64,000 bases of DNA from Fulvivirga lutea (GTDB lineage: Bacteria; Bacteroidota; Bacteroidia; Cytophagales; Cyclobacteriaceae): NCBI RefSeq assembly GCF_017068455.1, contig NZ_CP070608.1, forward strand, positions 2,709,488 through 2,773,487. The letters run 5' to 3'. The notes beneath the pieces are model-generated. The model made no database searches. It worked only from the letters and a program-made list of their open reading frames with translations, and was not told the DNA's origin. Within the stretch, counting starts at the first letter, position 1. Each line of letters begins with the position of its first letter. Below are positions 16,311-24,990 of this stretch, piece after piece. A program made the translations under genes and the position numbers.

Positions 16311-17747
16311 ATGCACATAATAGACCTGACGATCTTTATCGTCTACATGATAATAATGCTGGGGGTAGGGTTTTTCTTTTTAAAGAAGAACAAAAGCACG
16401 GACGATTATTACGTTGGAGGTAGGAACATGGGATCGTGGCACATTGGTCTTTCAGTGGTAGCCACTGATGTTGGTGGCGGCTTTTCCATTGGACTTGGTG
16501 GTTTGGGTTTTGCCATGGGCTTATCTGGTTCCTGGATGCTTTTTACTGGTCTTATCGGTGCTTGGTTAGCAGCAGTATTTCTAATCCCTAAAGTTCATAA
16601 GCTATCTGGTGACGTGCAGCTACTTACCTTCCCGCAAATTTTTGCTCACTTTTATAATGCAAAAGTTGCACTCCTCGCAGGTATAATATCTGCCATTGGT
16701 TATATAGGATTCACAAGTTCACAAATTTTAGCAGGCGCAAAGTTAGCCTCAGCTTCTTTCGTAAATCTTGATCTAAATACAGCTCTATTAATCATGGGGG
16801 TTATTGCTATTGTGTATACTGTTATGGGCGGTATTAAAGCCGTAATTTATACCGATACAATCCAATGGATTATTCTAATGGGAGGTTTAATCTTCATTGG
16901 TATTCCAATCGGTTACATGGAAATAGGTGGCTATGAGGCCATAAAAGCAACAGTAGCACCGGAATTTCTTCGGTTCAACAATGTAGAATGGCAAACTTTG
17001 GTAAACTGGGCGATAACTATAATCCCAATCTGGTTTGTGGGTATGACACTTTATCAACGAATTTACTCTTGCCGTGATGAAAAGACCGCTAAAAAAGCGT
17101 GGTTTATAGCTGGCCTGTTTGAATGGCCCATTATGGCATTAATGGGTGTAATGCTCGGCCTATTTGGAAGAGTAGCTGCCGACCAGGGAATGTTTGAAGT
17201 GCTTGGCTATGCGGATGTTAGCAATTTAGACCCTGAGCTTGGTCTGCCCTTACTCTTACGTAGTATTTTACCTGTTGGCCTTTTAGGTTTAATGATGTCA
17301 GCTTATTTTTCTGCAATCATGTCAACAGCAGATAGCTGTTTAATGGCTGCTTCAGGTAACTTACTCACTGATGTATTAGGCCGATGGTTGTACACTGGAA
17401 AAGAAACCAAAGTAATTATGAAGTATGGCCAATGGCTAACACTGGCTATTGGTATTTTAGCTCTGATCCTGGCACTTTATATGACAGATGTGCTCGAATT
17501 AATGCTATATTCCTATGCATTTATGGTTTCAGGACTGTTTGTGCCAATACTCGCAGCACTTTACTATCCGAAAGGGAGTTCGCAGGCTGCTTTTCTTGCG
17601 ATGCTCATTGGTGGTACCACAACGCTAACACTGATTTTATTAGGTGTGAATCTTCCGCTGGGGCTCGATGCGAACATCTATGGAATTATGGCATCGCTGT
17701 TCACGTTTATAATAACAGATAAAATTGTAAAACTTAATAAAACATAA
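16311..17747 (+). CDS. Sodium:solute symporter (SSS family)
   Basis: The 478-residue protein is strongly hydrophobic with about 13 membrane segments. The N-terminus (YYVGGRNMGSWHIGLSVVAT) and the SSS signature around residues 40-70 (DVGGGFSIGLGGLGFAMG) identify the family, as do SSQILAGAKL and MSAYFSAIMSTADSCLMAASGN. Members import sugars, amino acids, nucleosides or carboxylates with Na+. It is the first gene of a run with GNAT, M20 hydrolase and two racemase genes (1-base gap to the next gene), so an amino acid or acylated amino acid is the most likely substrate. That assignment is inferred from the neighbours only. Confidence 0.92.
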   Translation: MHIIDLTIFIVYMIIMLGVGFFFLKKNKSTDDYYVGGRNMGSWHIGLSVVATDVGGGFSIGLGGLGFAMGLSGSWMLFTGLIGAWLAAVFLIPKVHKLSGDVQLLTFPQIFAHFYNAKVALLAGIISAIGYIGFTSSQILAGAKLASASFVNLDLNTALLIMGVIAIVYTVMGGIKAVIYTDTIQWIILMGGLIFIGIPIGYMEIGGYEAIKATVAPEFLRFNNVEWQTLVNWAITIIPIWFVGMTLYQRIYSCRDEKTAKKAWFIAGLFEWPIMALMGVMLGLFGRVAADQGMFEVLGYADVSNLDPELGLPLLLRSILPVGLLGLMMSAYFSAIMSTADSCLMAASGNLLTDVLGRWLYTGKETKVIMKYGQWLTLAIGILALILALYMTDVLELMLYSYAFMVSGLFVPILAALYYPKGSSQAAFLAMLIGGTTTLTLILLGVNLPLGLDANIYGIMASLFTFIITDKIVKLNKT

Positions 17748-17748
17748 T

Positions 17749-18207
17749 ATGAACGATACTCAGATTTCAATAGACTACAATATATTACGACCTGCAGAAA
17801 CAGTAGGTATGATCGAAAGAGACGCAGTAGCTTCATTCCTTCATACTCATTTAGATGAATTTGGTGATGAAAAAGCTGATATTGCAAAGGCAATAGATTA
17901 TGCGCTCAATGCTGGTGTAACACCGGGAGGTTTTGTGGTTACTGCCAAAGACAATGGAAAAATTGTTGGTGCAGTAGTAATGAATAAAACCGGTATGAAA
18001 GGCTATATTCCAGAGTACATTTTAGTATACATTGCCATGCATAGAGATTATCGAGGTCATGGAATTGGTAAAAAGCTTATGCAACAGGCTATTAAAAATG
18101 CTGATGGTGATATCGCATTACATGTTGAGCCTAACAACCCTGCCAAGTTTCTTTACGAGAAGCTAGGGTTTACTAACAAATACCTTGAAATGAGATTAAA
18201 AAAATAA
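17749..18207 (+). CDS. GNAT-family N-acetyltransferase
   Basis: The 152-residue protein contains the acetyl-CoA loop DYRGHGIGKKLM (R/Q-x-x-G-x-G/A type), a preceding beta strand YIPEYILVYIAM, and the C-terminal FLYEKLGFTNK motif, all typical of GNAT enzymes. The acceptor is unknown. It follows the symporter stop by one base and precedes an M20 amidohydrolase, so N-acetylation of the imported compound or of a racemisation product is possible. An acylase and an acetyltransferase in the same operon would work in opposite directions, which points to handling of N-acyl amino acids or to a detoxification step. This is inference. Confidence 0.88.
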   Translation: MNDTQISIDYNILRPAETVGMIERDAVASFLHTHLDEFGDEKADIAKAIDYALNAGVTPGGFVVTAKDNGKIVGAVVMNKTGMKGYIPEYILVYIAMHRDYRGHGIGKKLMQQAIKNADGDIALHVEPNNPAKFLYEKLGFTNKYLEMRLKK

Positions 18208-18218
18208 TCTGACTGATC

Positions 18219-19349
18219 TTGGAAGAACTTATAGCTCTGCGAAAAGAGCTTCATCGTTATCCGGAAGTATCGCACAAAGAGTCTAATACAGCTCTTGTCA
18301 TTCGTGATTTTATTAAGAAGTATAACCCCGATCAGGTGATAGAAAATATCGGGGGTAGCGGTATTGTGTTCGTTTTTAAAGGGCAAGAACAGGGTTTGAA
18401 TATTGCATTCAGAGCTGAATTAGACGCATTACCTATCCAGGAAATCAATGAGTTTAAGTATAAATCAGTTAACGAAGGGGTAGGTCACAAGTGTGGCCAT
18501 GATGGGCATATGACCATGGTAGCAGGACTGGCAGAATACCTGAAAAACAACAGACCCAAAAAAGGTGCTGTTTTACTTCTATTTCAACCGGCCGAGGAAA
18601 CTGGTGAAGGTGCAGAACTAATGTTCAACGATTCAAAATTTAGTACATTAAACATAGATTACATCTTTGCGCTGCATAATTTACCCGGAATACCCAAAGG
18701 AACGATAGTTTCTAAAAATGGAGTTTTTGCCTCTGCATCTAAAGGCTTGGTGGTTAATCTCCATGGTAAAACTTCTCATGCTGCTGAACCTGAAAATGGC
18801 GTGAGTCCTGCAATGGCCATATCAGAAATTATTGAAGCATGGAATAAACTGAATGATAAAGAATTGGGACTCGATGATTTTGCGATTACAACAGTCGTTC
18901 ATGCAAAACTAGGTAGTCCATCTTTTGGAATTACTCCTGGTGAAGGAGTGGTAATGGCTACTCTTAGAGCATATAAAGACGAGCATTTGAGTATCTTGGA
19001 GGATAAAGCCAAACTGATGGCCGTTCAAATTTCGGAAAAGTATAGATTGAAGTATTCATTTGAAGAAAAAGAAGAATTTAAATCCACAATCAATGCTGAT
19101 GATTGCCATGAGCATATTGCCGAAGCGGCTAATGCTTTGGGATTCAATTATATGGAGGCAGATAATCCATTCAGGTGGAGTGAAGATTTTGGTGTGTTTA
19201 CTCAGAATATGAAAGGTGCTATGTTTGGTTTAGGGGCAGGAGAGAGCACACCTGATTTGCACAATCCTGATTATGATTTTCCAGATGATCTTATTCCAAT
19301 TGGAGTAAATATGTATAAACAAATAATTAATCAATTATTGAATAAATGA
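18219..19349 (+). CDS. M20-family amidohydrolase (N-acyl amino acid hydrolase-like)
   Basis: The 376-residue enzyme begins with TTG at 18219; an in-frame TGA at 18210 rules out a longer start. The N-terminal LRKELHRYPEVSHKES is the normal start of the family. Metal and active-site motifs are present: GHKCGHDGHM, LLFQPAEETGEGA, and the C-terminal RWSEDFGVF and GLGAGE...LHNPDYDF. Relatives hydrolyse N-acyl or amide bonds of amino acids (hippuricase, N-acetyldiaminopimelate deacetylase, IAA-amino acid hydrolases). The 4-base overlap with the alanine racemase gene (ATGA) signals translational coupling, so the released amino acid is probably racemised next. Substrate unknown. Confidence 0.9.
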   Translation: MEELIALRKELHRYPEVSHKESNTALVIRDFIKKYNPDQVIENIGGSGIVFVFKGQEQGLNIAFRAELDALPIQEINEFKYKSVNEGVGHKCGHDGHMTMVAGLAEYLKNNRPKKGAVLLLFQPAEETGEGAELMFNDSKFSTLNIDYIFALHNLPGIPKGTIVSKNGVFASASKGLVVNLHGKTSHAAEPENGVSPAMAISEIIEAWNKLNDKELGLDDFAITTVVHAKLGSPSFGITPGEGVVMATLRAYKDEHLSILEDKAKLMAVQISEKYRLKYSFEEKEEFKSTINADDCHEHIAEAANALGFNYMEADNPFRWSEDFGVFTQNMKGAMFGLGAGESTPDLHNPDYDFPDDLIPIGVNMYKQIINQLLNK

Positions 19350-20506
19350 TTGAAGGACCATCATCATTATTTCTTAGTTTCTCAGCACTGCAGAATAATA
19401 TCAATTTTGTTCGTTCGCGAGTTGGTAAAAAAGTAATCATCTCTTCCGTAGTGAAAGGCAATGCCTATGGGCATGGTATTAAAGAGTTTGTTCAGTTGGC
19501 ACTTAAATGTGGTATAAAGCATTTCTCAGTCTTTAGCTCTGATGAGGCCTATGAAGTTGTTGATGCAACCAATGGCGAAGCACAGATAATGATTATGGGA
19601 GAAATACCTCATGAGCATTTGGAGTGGGCAATTTCAAACAATGTTGAGTTTTTCGTTTTCGAATGCACAAGGGTTACGGAAGCCATTAATGAAGCTAAGA
19701 GGCTAAAATCAGTGGCGAAGATTCATATTGAAGTAGAAACAGGCTTGAATAGAACTGGTTTTAATGAATCAGAAATTGCTAAACTGATACCGATACTTCA
19801 CGATAACCAGGAACATATACATGTTAAAGGTATTTGTACACATTTTGCCGGTGCCGAAAGTGTGGCTAACCATGTTCGAATACAGAAACAAATAAAAAGA
19901 TTTAACAAACACTATAAATACCTGTTATCTAAAGGTATAGAACCAGAATTAAAACATACAGCCTGTTCTGCTGCTGCTATGGTTTACCCAAAAACTTGTA
20001 TGGATATGGTAAGGATCGGAATCCTTCAATACGGTTTTTGGCCTAGTAAAGAGACTTTTATCGATTACGTCAGTAAAGTAAAAACACCCGACCGTAATGA
20101 TCCTCTAAAGAGAGTTATCTCATGGAAGAGCTCTGTGATGAGCGTAAAATATGTGACTACTGGTGAGTTTATTGGATACGGAACTAGTTTTTTAGCACAA
20201 CAGGACATGAAAATTGCTGCTGTACCTGTGGGATACTCGCACGGGTACAGTCGAGTTTTAAGTAATTTGGGAAGAGCACTTGTAAACGGTATTCGTGTAG
20301 GCGTCATCGGCTTGGTTAATATGAATATGATGATGCTTGATATTACCGAAGTGGAAGAAGTAGAAGTTGGAGATGAAGTAATTTTGATTGGAGGCTACAA
20401 TGGGTTAGAGATTTCAGTGGCTTCTTTCGGTGAATTAAGTAATCAGCTTAACTACGAGCTACTAACAAGACTACCTCAAAGAATACCTAGAAAAATAATA
20501 GAATAA
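19346..20506 (+). CDS. Alanine racemase family protein (fold-III PLP enzyme)
   Basis: The 386-residue protein has the PLP-lysine motif SVVKGNAYGHG at about residues 35-45, the second-half catalytic tyrosine region GEFIGYGTSF, and R-x-G-I (VRIGILQYG), all characteristic of alanine racemases. The usual C-terminal GRVCMD-like motif reads GLVNMNM here, a divergence that suggests altered specificity. Many Bacteroidota carry their essential alanine racemase as a MurF-Alr fusion, so a stand-alone copy in a transport operon is likely to be catabolic or of broader specificity. It is coupled to the M20 gene and followed one base later by a second fold-III racemase. Calling it Alr sensu stricto would be premature. 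Confidence 0.85.
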   Translation: MIEGPSSLFLSFSALQNNINFVRSRVGKKVIISSVVKGNAYGHGIKEFVQLALKCGIKHFSVFSSDEAYEVVDATNGEAQIMIMGEIPHEHLEWAISNNVEFFVFECTRVTEAINEAKRLKSVAKIHIEVETGLNRTGFNESEIAKLIPILHDNQEHIHVKGICTHFAGAESVANHVRIQKQIKRFNKHYKYLLSKGIEPELKHTACSAAAMVYPKTCMDMVRIGILQYGFWPSKETFIDYVSKVKTPDRNDPLKRVISWKSSVMSVKYVTTGEFIGYGTSFLAQQDMKIAAVPVGYSHGYSRVLSNLGRALVNGIRVGVIGLVNMNMMMLDITEVEEVEVGDEVILIGGYNGLEISVASFGELSNQLNYELLTRLPQRIPRKIIE

Positions 20507-20507
20507 A

Positions 20508-21581
20508 ATGGCATTTTTAGAACTACATAAGTCTAGATTAAAACATAATCATAAGTTTCTAACGAAGCTTTTTAGTGAAAGAAATATTGAGTGGGGAGTT
20601 GTAACTAAGCTTTTATGTGGAAATAGAGCCTATATAAAAGAAATTCTGAACTTAGGAATAACGGAAATTCACGATTCGAGAATTAGTAATCTTCAGATTG
20701 TGAAATCCATGAATCCAGATGTACAGACTGTTTATATAAAACCACCTGCCAAAAGGAGTATTCAGCGAATTATTCAATTCGCAGATGTGAGCTTTAATAG
20801 CGAGTATTCAACAATTAAAATGCTTTCAGAAGAAGCTGTTAAGCAAGGTAAGCTTCATAAGATTATCATAATGATTGAAATGGGAGATCTTAGGGAAGGG
20901 GTTTTAGGCGAAAATGTCATCGACTTTTATTCGAGGATATTCGAATTGCCAGGTATTAAAATTGTTGGACTAGGTACTAACCTAAATTGCTTGCATGGTG
21001 TAATGCCATCACAGGATAAACTTATTCAGTTGAGTCTTTACAAGCAATTGATTGAAGCTAAGTTTGAAAGAGAAATTCCGTGGGTTTCAGGCGGTACTTC
21101 CGTAACTATTCCGCTTTTGCTGAAGAATATGCGCCCAATGGGTATTAACCATTTTAGAGTAGGAGAGATTCTCTACTTTGGTTTGAACCTATTTACCATG
21201 AAAACAGTGAAGGGTATGAAGGATGATATCTTCAAGCTTCATGCAGAGATCATAGAGCTTCACGAGAAACCAAAGGTGCCTATTGGCGAGTTGGCAGAAA
21301 ATCCATCAGGAGAAGTACTGGAAATTAACGAGGCAGATTATGGTAAAACATCTTACCGTGCTATTATTGATATAGGATTACTGGATATTTCGCCTGAGTT
21401 TTTAATTCCTGATGACAAGAAAATAGAAATCACAGGTGCGAGTAGCGATATGTTGGTGATAGACCTTGGTAAAACGAGAAGAAACTACAAAGTGGGTGAT
21501 TTAATTTCCTTTAAACTTCGATATATGGGAGCATTGAGCATTCTCAATTCTAATTACATCGAGAAAAAGATTGTTGACTAA
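20508..21581 (+). CDS. Alanine/ornithine racemase family PLP-dependent enzyme (YhfX-like)
   Basis: The 357-residue protein is a distant fold-III PLP enzyme. It has the lysine motif VVTKLLCGN at about residues 31-39, the barrel segment IEMGDLREGV, GGTSVTIPLL and HFRVGEILYFG, which fit the alanine/ornithine racemase family better than canonical Alr. Ornithine racemase relatives act on basic amino acids, although the substrate here is unproven. Having two different fold-III racemases side by side suggests the operon interconverts L- and D- forms of more than one amino acid. Its stop overlaps that of the convergent M23 peptidase by 4 bases, so it is the last gene of the operon. Confidence 0.82.
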   Translation: MAFLELHKSRLKHNHKFLTKLFSERNIEWGVVTKLLCGNRAYIKEILNLGITEIHDSRISNLQIVKSMNPDVQTVYIKPPAKRSIQRIIQFADVSFNSEYSTIKMLSEEAVKQGKLHKIIIMIEMGDLREGVLGENVIDFYSRIFELPGIKIVGLGTNLNCLHGVMPSQDKLIQLSLYKQLIEAKFEREIPWVSGGTSVTIPLLLKNMRPMGINHFRVGEILYFGLNLFTMKTVKGMKDDIFKLHAEIIELHEKPKVPIGELAENPSGEVLEINEADYGKTSYRAIIDIGLLDISPEFLIPDDKKIEITGASSDMLVIDLGKTRRNYKVGDLISFKLRYMGALSILNSNYIEKKIVD

Positions 21582-22261
21582 ATACCCGGAATATTCAGAA
21601 TTAAGTTGGGGTTAGGACAGTTTTTTAGCCACATTGCCTTTTCACTCGGCTTGCAAACGCCAGGAAAGTCACCAAATTTATCGCCCATATCTTCAATTAC
21701 CTGAAAATGAAGATGGGGAGGCCAATGTACATTCTCCTCATAGTCTCCGAACCACGCAAATTCAGTCCCTTTTTTAATTTCAGCTCCTATTGTTAAATCT
21801 TCTATAGACGATCTGCTCAGATGACCATAGAGCGTATGAAATTTCACCCCTTCCAGTTCATGTTCTAGAATTATAGTAGGCCCATAATCACCGTGTTGAT
21901 GGTTATCTTTAAAACTGTGCACTATTGCATCAGCAGGTGCGTATACCGGAGTGCCGGCAGGTGCCCATATATCAATTCCTAAATGCAACGATCTGTTTTC
22001 TGTATCTGAAAACACATCACTACGGCTGTAAATGGTTCGATTTTCACCATAGCCGCCAACACCTACTTTGCAGTTTTCTTTGGCAAGTGATCCAAAAATG
22101 TAATCATTAAAACTTCTTTCATCATTTAAGTTCACATCCGCTAAAGCAGTATTATCCTTTGTAAAATCAAATACAAAGAATGGGTCTTTAGTAAAATTAA
22201 ATGGTGTTGTTGGGTGAAATAAATCTTTATTTCTGGACAGTATGGCTTCAATTCGAGTCAT
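21578..22261 (-). CDS. M23-family metallopeptidase without a visible signal peptide
   Basis: ATG at 22261 is preferred to the TTG at 22267. The 227-residue protein has the LytM/M23 motifs HLGIDIWAPAGTPVYAP (H-x3-D), LYGHLSR and HLHFQVI (HxH), so a zinc endopeptidase active on peptidoglycan cross-links or other glycine-containing peptides is predicted. Unusually, no N-terminal signal peptide or membrane anchor is visible (it starts MTRIEAILSRNKDLF), so export is not explained. It is transcribed towards the racemase operon and shares 4 bases at the stop codon with the second racemase. It may handle peptidoglycan-derived peptides whose D-amino acids the neighbours process, which is a hypothesis only. 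Confidence 0.85.
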   Translation of the reverse strand: MTRIEAILSRNKDLFHPTTPFNFTKDPFFVFDFTKDNTALADVNLNDERSFNDYIFGSLAKENCKVGVGGYGENRTIYSRSDVFSDTENRSLHLGIDIWAPAGTPVYAPADAIVHSFKDNHQHGDYGPTIILEHELEGVKFHTLYGHLSRSSIEDLTIGAEIKKGTEFAWFGDYEENVHWPPHLHFQVIEDMGDKFGDFPGVCKPSEKAMWLKNCPNPNLILNIPGI

Positions 22262-22404
22262 TAGCAATTGGATAATTTAGGTGTGCAAAGGAAGGCAATA
22301 AAAAAAAGTTTAGAAAGCGAGTAAGGGTACAAGTTAGGTACGGTGTTATTAAAGTGAAAGCCATTCAAATGATTGGTTGAAGATTAAAAAGAAAATAACA
22401 TATC

Positions 22405-23262
22405 ATGAAACTAACTAAATTAAATTCTAGAAGAGTAACTCTAAGCTTGAGCGCTGGTATTTTATCATTACTAATGTTCTCTTGTGCCGATGATGAAGTA
22501 GGACAGAACCAATCTGTATCTACCAATGTGGTAGAAGCAGATGCCGAAATGGATGCCGTTTTTGAAGATATTGATGACCTATCAAGTATATCCCTTGAAG
22601 CAACTGAAGCAAATAGTGGTGGAAGAATGGAAGAGTTTGAAGATGATAGGTTGTGTGAAGGTGTATTTTCTTATGAAGGAACTAAAGAGTCAGGTACAAT
22701 TACATTAGACTTTGGAGATGGTTGTGTGGATAGAAAAGGGAACGTAAGAAAGGGAATTATCACAATTTCGCATACAGGGCGCTTCTTTGCACCGGGTGGA
22801 ATTTCGGTGGTGTCATTTGATAATTATTCTATTAATGACATTCAGGTTGAAGGAACAAGGACAATTGAGAATATTACTGAATCATTATCGGATACATTAA
22901 TGTTTAGTGTTACACTTAAAGGAGGTAAATTAACATGGCCAGACGAAAGTTTTGCAACTCGCGAAGTAAATAGAGTACGTGTTTGGGAAAGAGCCCTTAA
23001 CCCTCTAAATGATAAGGTTTTAGTTTCAGGTACTGCTTCAGGTGTATCAAGAGGAGGAGTGGCATATTCAGGACTAATAACAGAAGATTTAGTGTTTGTT
23101 AGAAACTGTAGAATAAGCAAAAGAGGAAAGTTACCTGTTGAAGGTATCAATGTTGTTACCACAGAAAACAACATAATAACAATGTACTTTGGAGATGGCG
23201 AATGTGATAGAAGGGTGAGAATTGTTGTCGATGGAGTAAGCGATGATATAGTTGTTGAATAG
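22405..23262 (+). CDS. Lipoprotein of unknown function, 285 aa
   Basis: The start ATG at 22405 gives a long N-terminal region with a lipobox (SLLMFSCADDEVG, Cys at about residue 27), so the mature part is anchored outside the cytoplasm. An acidic linker (EADAEMDAVFEDIDDLSS) precedes a beta-rich region with two similar elements: TLDFGDGCVDRKGNVRKG at about 95-112 and YFGDGECDRRVRIVVDG near the end. The repeated FGDG-C-D-R pattern suggests a duplicated fold. I know no function for it; similar secreted proteins occur in Cytophagales. It stands alone and is followed by a strong terminator. Confidence 0.7.
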   Translation: MKLTKLNSRRVTLSLSAGILSLLMFSCADDEVGQNQSVSTNVVEADAEMDAVFEDIDDLSSISLEATEANSGGRMEEFEDDRLCEGVFSYEGTKESGTITLDFGDGCVDRKGNVRKGIITISHTGRFFAPGGISVVSFDNYSINDIQVEGTRTIENITESLSDTLMFSVTLKGGKLTWPDESFATREVNRVRVWERALNPLNDKVLVSGTASGVSRGGVAYSGLITEDLVFVRNCRISKRGKLPVEGINVVTTENNIITMYFGDGECDRRVRIVVDGVSDDIVVE

Positions 23263-23284
23263 TCCTAAAGTAAAAGTAATTACT

Positions 23285-23319
23285 AAACCACCGAGCTAAA
23301 TTAGTTCGGTGGTTTTTTT
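23285..23319 (+). terminator. Rho-independent terminator of the 22.4 kb lipoprotein
   Basis: The stem AAACCACCGA / TCGGTGGTTT, with an 11-base loop that can extend through partial pairing, is followed by seven T residues. Confidence 0.9.
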
Positions 23320-23477
23320 ATATTAAACATACATCCCAATATTGGAAATACATTATAACAATTCCCGATATGAGACTCTTCATTTTTCTAAATATCTGTT
23401 TAATAGGCATTTAATGTAATATTTTCTTTGGCATCGTTTTTATTCTTTAATAAATATATTACATTCAACATTGAATC

Positions 23478-23975
23478 ATGAAGTCAATATCTGTAAACAC
23501 CAAGCTCTATTATTTACTCACTTATGCTGATGGCGAGTTGCATGAGAAGGAGAAGGAAATGGGTGAGAAAATGTTATGGCATGAAGCCATGAGCAAGGAG
23601 AAATTTAACGATCAGATTAGTATACTTGAAAAGGAGAGTAAAGAAGCCATTTTTGCAGATTGCATGAAGGAGTTAAAGTCCTTTACTCAGAATGATCAAA
23701 TTAATTGTCTTGCCTGGATGTGTTTAATTGCCAATGCAGACGGATTCATGGACAAGAACGAGTGGGATTTGATTTATAGAATCTATCATAAGCAGTTAGG
23801 TTTAACTTTATCTGATATTACAGCGCGCCAGAAAGAATTGCACCGTTTCATTATGCAATATCGTGACATCCCGGAAGCTTCTGCAACACCCGCCAAAAAA
23901 CCAGAAACCGAAGTTAAAAAGTCAGATTACAAGCCTTCTAAGTCTGACAAGCCAAAGCTTTCGTTTCCAATGTAG
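23478..23975 (+). CDS. TerB-like helical protein
   Basis: The 165-residue soluble protein has two similar helical halves, each with an acidic calcium-type loop: YADGELHEKEKEMG at about 13-27 and NADGFMDKNEWDLI at about 88-102. This repeated ADG-(x)-hydrophobic-D/E pattern is typical of the TerB/DjlA-N-terminal superfamily, named for tellurite resistance but generally of unknown biochemical role. The C-terminal 35 residues are low-complexity (KKPETEVKKSDYKPSKS). Its stop lies one base from the stop of the convergent glycoside hydrolase gene. A regulatory or stress-related metal-binding role is possible but unproven. Confidence 0.72.
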   Translation: MKSISVNTKLYYLLTYADGELHEKEKEMGEKMLWHEAMSKEKFNDQISILEKESKEAIFADCMKELKSFTQNDQINCLAWMCLIANADGFMDKNEWDLIYRIYHKQLGLTLSDITARQKELHRFIMQYRDIPEASATPAKKPETEVKKSDYKPSKSDKPKLSFPM

Positions 23976-23976
23976 T

Positions 23977-24990
23977 TTAATTCTTCGAGTAGAATTTACG
24001 AATTACTTCTTCAGCTTTTTTATTTTGTGGCGTAAACTCTTTGCAATCAGGACCACCTACAGATTCATGGTTTGTATGCCATTTCCATAAAAACCCGCCA
24101 CCAAACCAGTTTTGTTTCCATAACCCAAATGCAGATTCATATGCATTAGCCTGTGCTAATTGATTGGTACCCAATTCCTTCCCATCATATTTCCAATGGC
24201 CATCGGCAGTATAATCTGTACTTTTGTACCCAAATTCGGTAAATAGTATCTGCTTATTCCACTTTTTTGAGAATGATTCAAGTTCATTAATAATGGGAGC
24301 CCAAGACGATTCTAACTGTTCTATTGTTGGAGTTTTGGCATCATTAAGTGGGAAATAAGCATCTACACCTATATAGTCCAAATCTTGCCAAAAACTCACA
24401 TTTTGATAGTTATCCCAATTCGCAGCGTAGGTTAACTTACCTGAATACACATCTCTTACTTCTCTAATAAGTTCTTTCCAAAATGCAGGCCTTTTTACAA
24501 CGGCCTTTCTGTATTCAGTACCTATACAAAAAAGTGGTACGTTAAGTGAGTCAGCTACTTTAGCAAATGTAAGAATGTAGTCTCTATAACTACTTTCCCA
24601 AACTTTCCATTCATCTTCTGAGTTGAGATCAAAATCGCCAGCCCAACCTTCACCTAACACCCAGGTATGCGGTTTGAGCATTACATTTAAGTTCATTTCA
24701 TTAGCGTGCGTAATAGTTTGAATCGTACCCGTCACACTTTCGCCCCACCACTGTCCATTATATTGAAATTGAACTTTTGGGTCAGTTCTTTTTGTAAAAG
24801 AATAGGGGATAACTGCTACCCAATTGGCTGCAATACGATTGATTGGCTCATAGACTTCTTTACCTACTTTGTTGCGTGGAGCAACAAGACTAACTCCATT
24901 AATTTTTTCTGGAGTATTACTCTTAAAACTAATAGCTAGTGTAATAATAAGTATACACGATAAAAATAGCAGAGGCCATTTGAGTTTCAT
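23977..24990 (-). CDS. GH113-like glycoside hydrolase
   Basis: The 337-residue protein has an N-terminal signal or anchor (LLFLSCILIITLAIS) and a TIM-barrel sequence typical of the GH113/clan-A type: NVMLKPHTWV, the acid/base segment CIGTEYRKAV (Glu at the end of strand 4) and the nucleophile segment LFTEFGYKS, with YIGVDAYFP between. GH113 contains beta-mannanases; closely related Bacteroidota proteins are uncharacterised, so mannan cleavage is only a likely option. The ATG overlaps the stop of the upstream RND transporter by one base (TAATG), so expression is coupled. This pairing with a lipid-type transporter hints at a role in processing a glycolipid or cell-envelope glycan. Confidence 0.8.
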   Translation of the reverse strand: MKLKWPLLFLSCILIITLAISFKSNTPEKINGVSLVAPRNKVGKEVYEPINRIAANWVAVIPYSFTKRTDPKVQFQYNGQWWGESVTGTIQTITHANEMNLNVMLKPHTWVLGEGWAGDFDLNSEDEWKVWESSYRDYILTFAKVADSLNVPLFCIGTEYRKAVVKRPAFWKELIREVRDVYSGKLTYAANWDNYQNVSFWQDLDYIGVDAYFPLNDAKTPTIEQLESSWAPIINELESFSKKWNKQILFTEFGYKSTDYTADGHWKYDGKELGTNQLAQANAYESAFGLWKQNWFGGGFLWKWHTNHESVGGPDCKEFTPQNKKAEEVIRKFYSKN

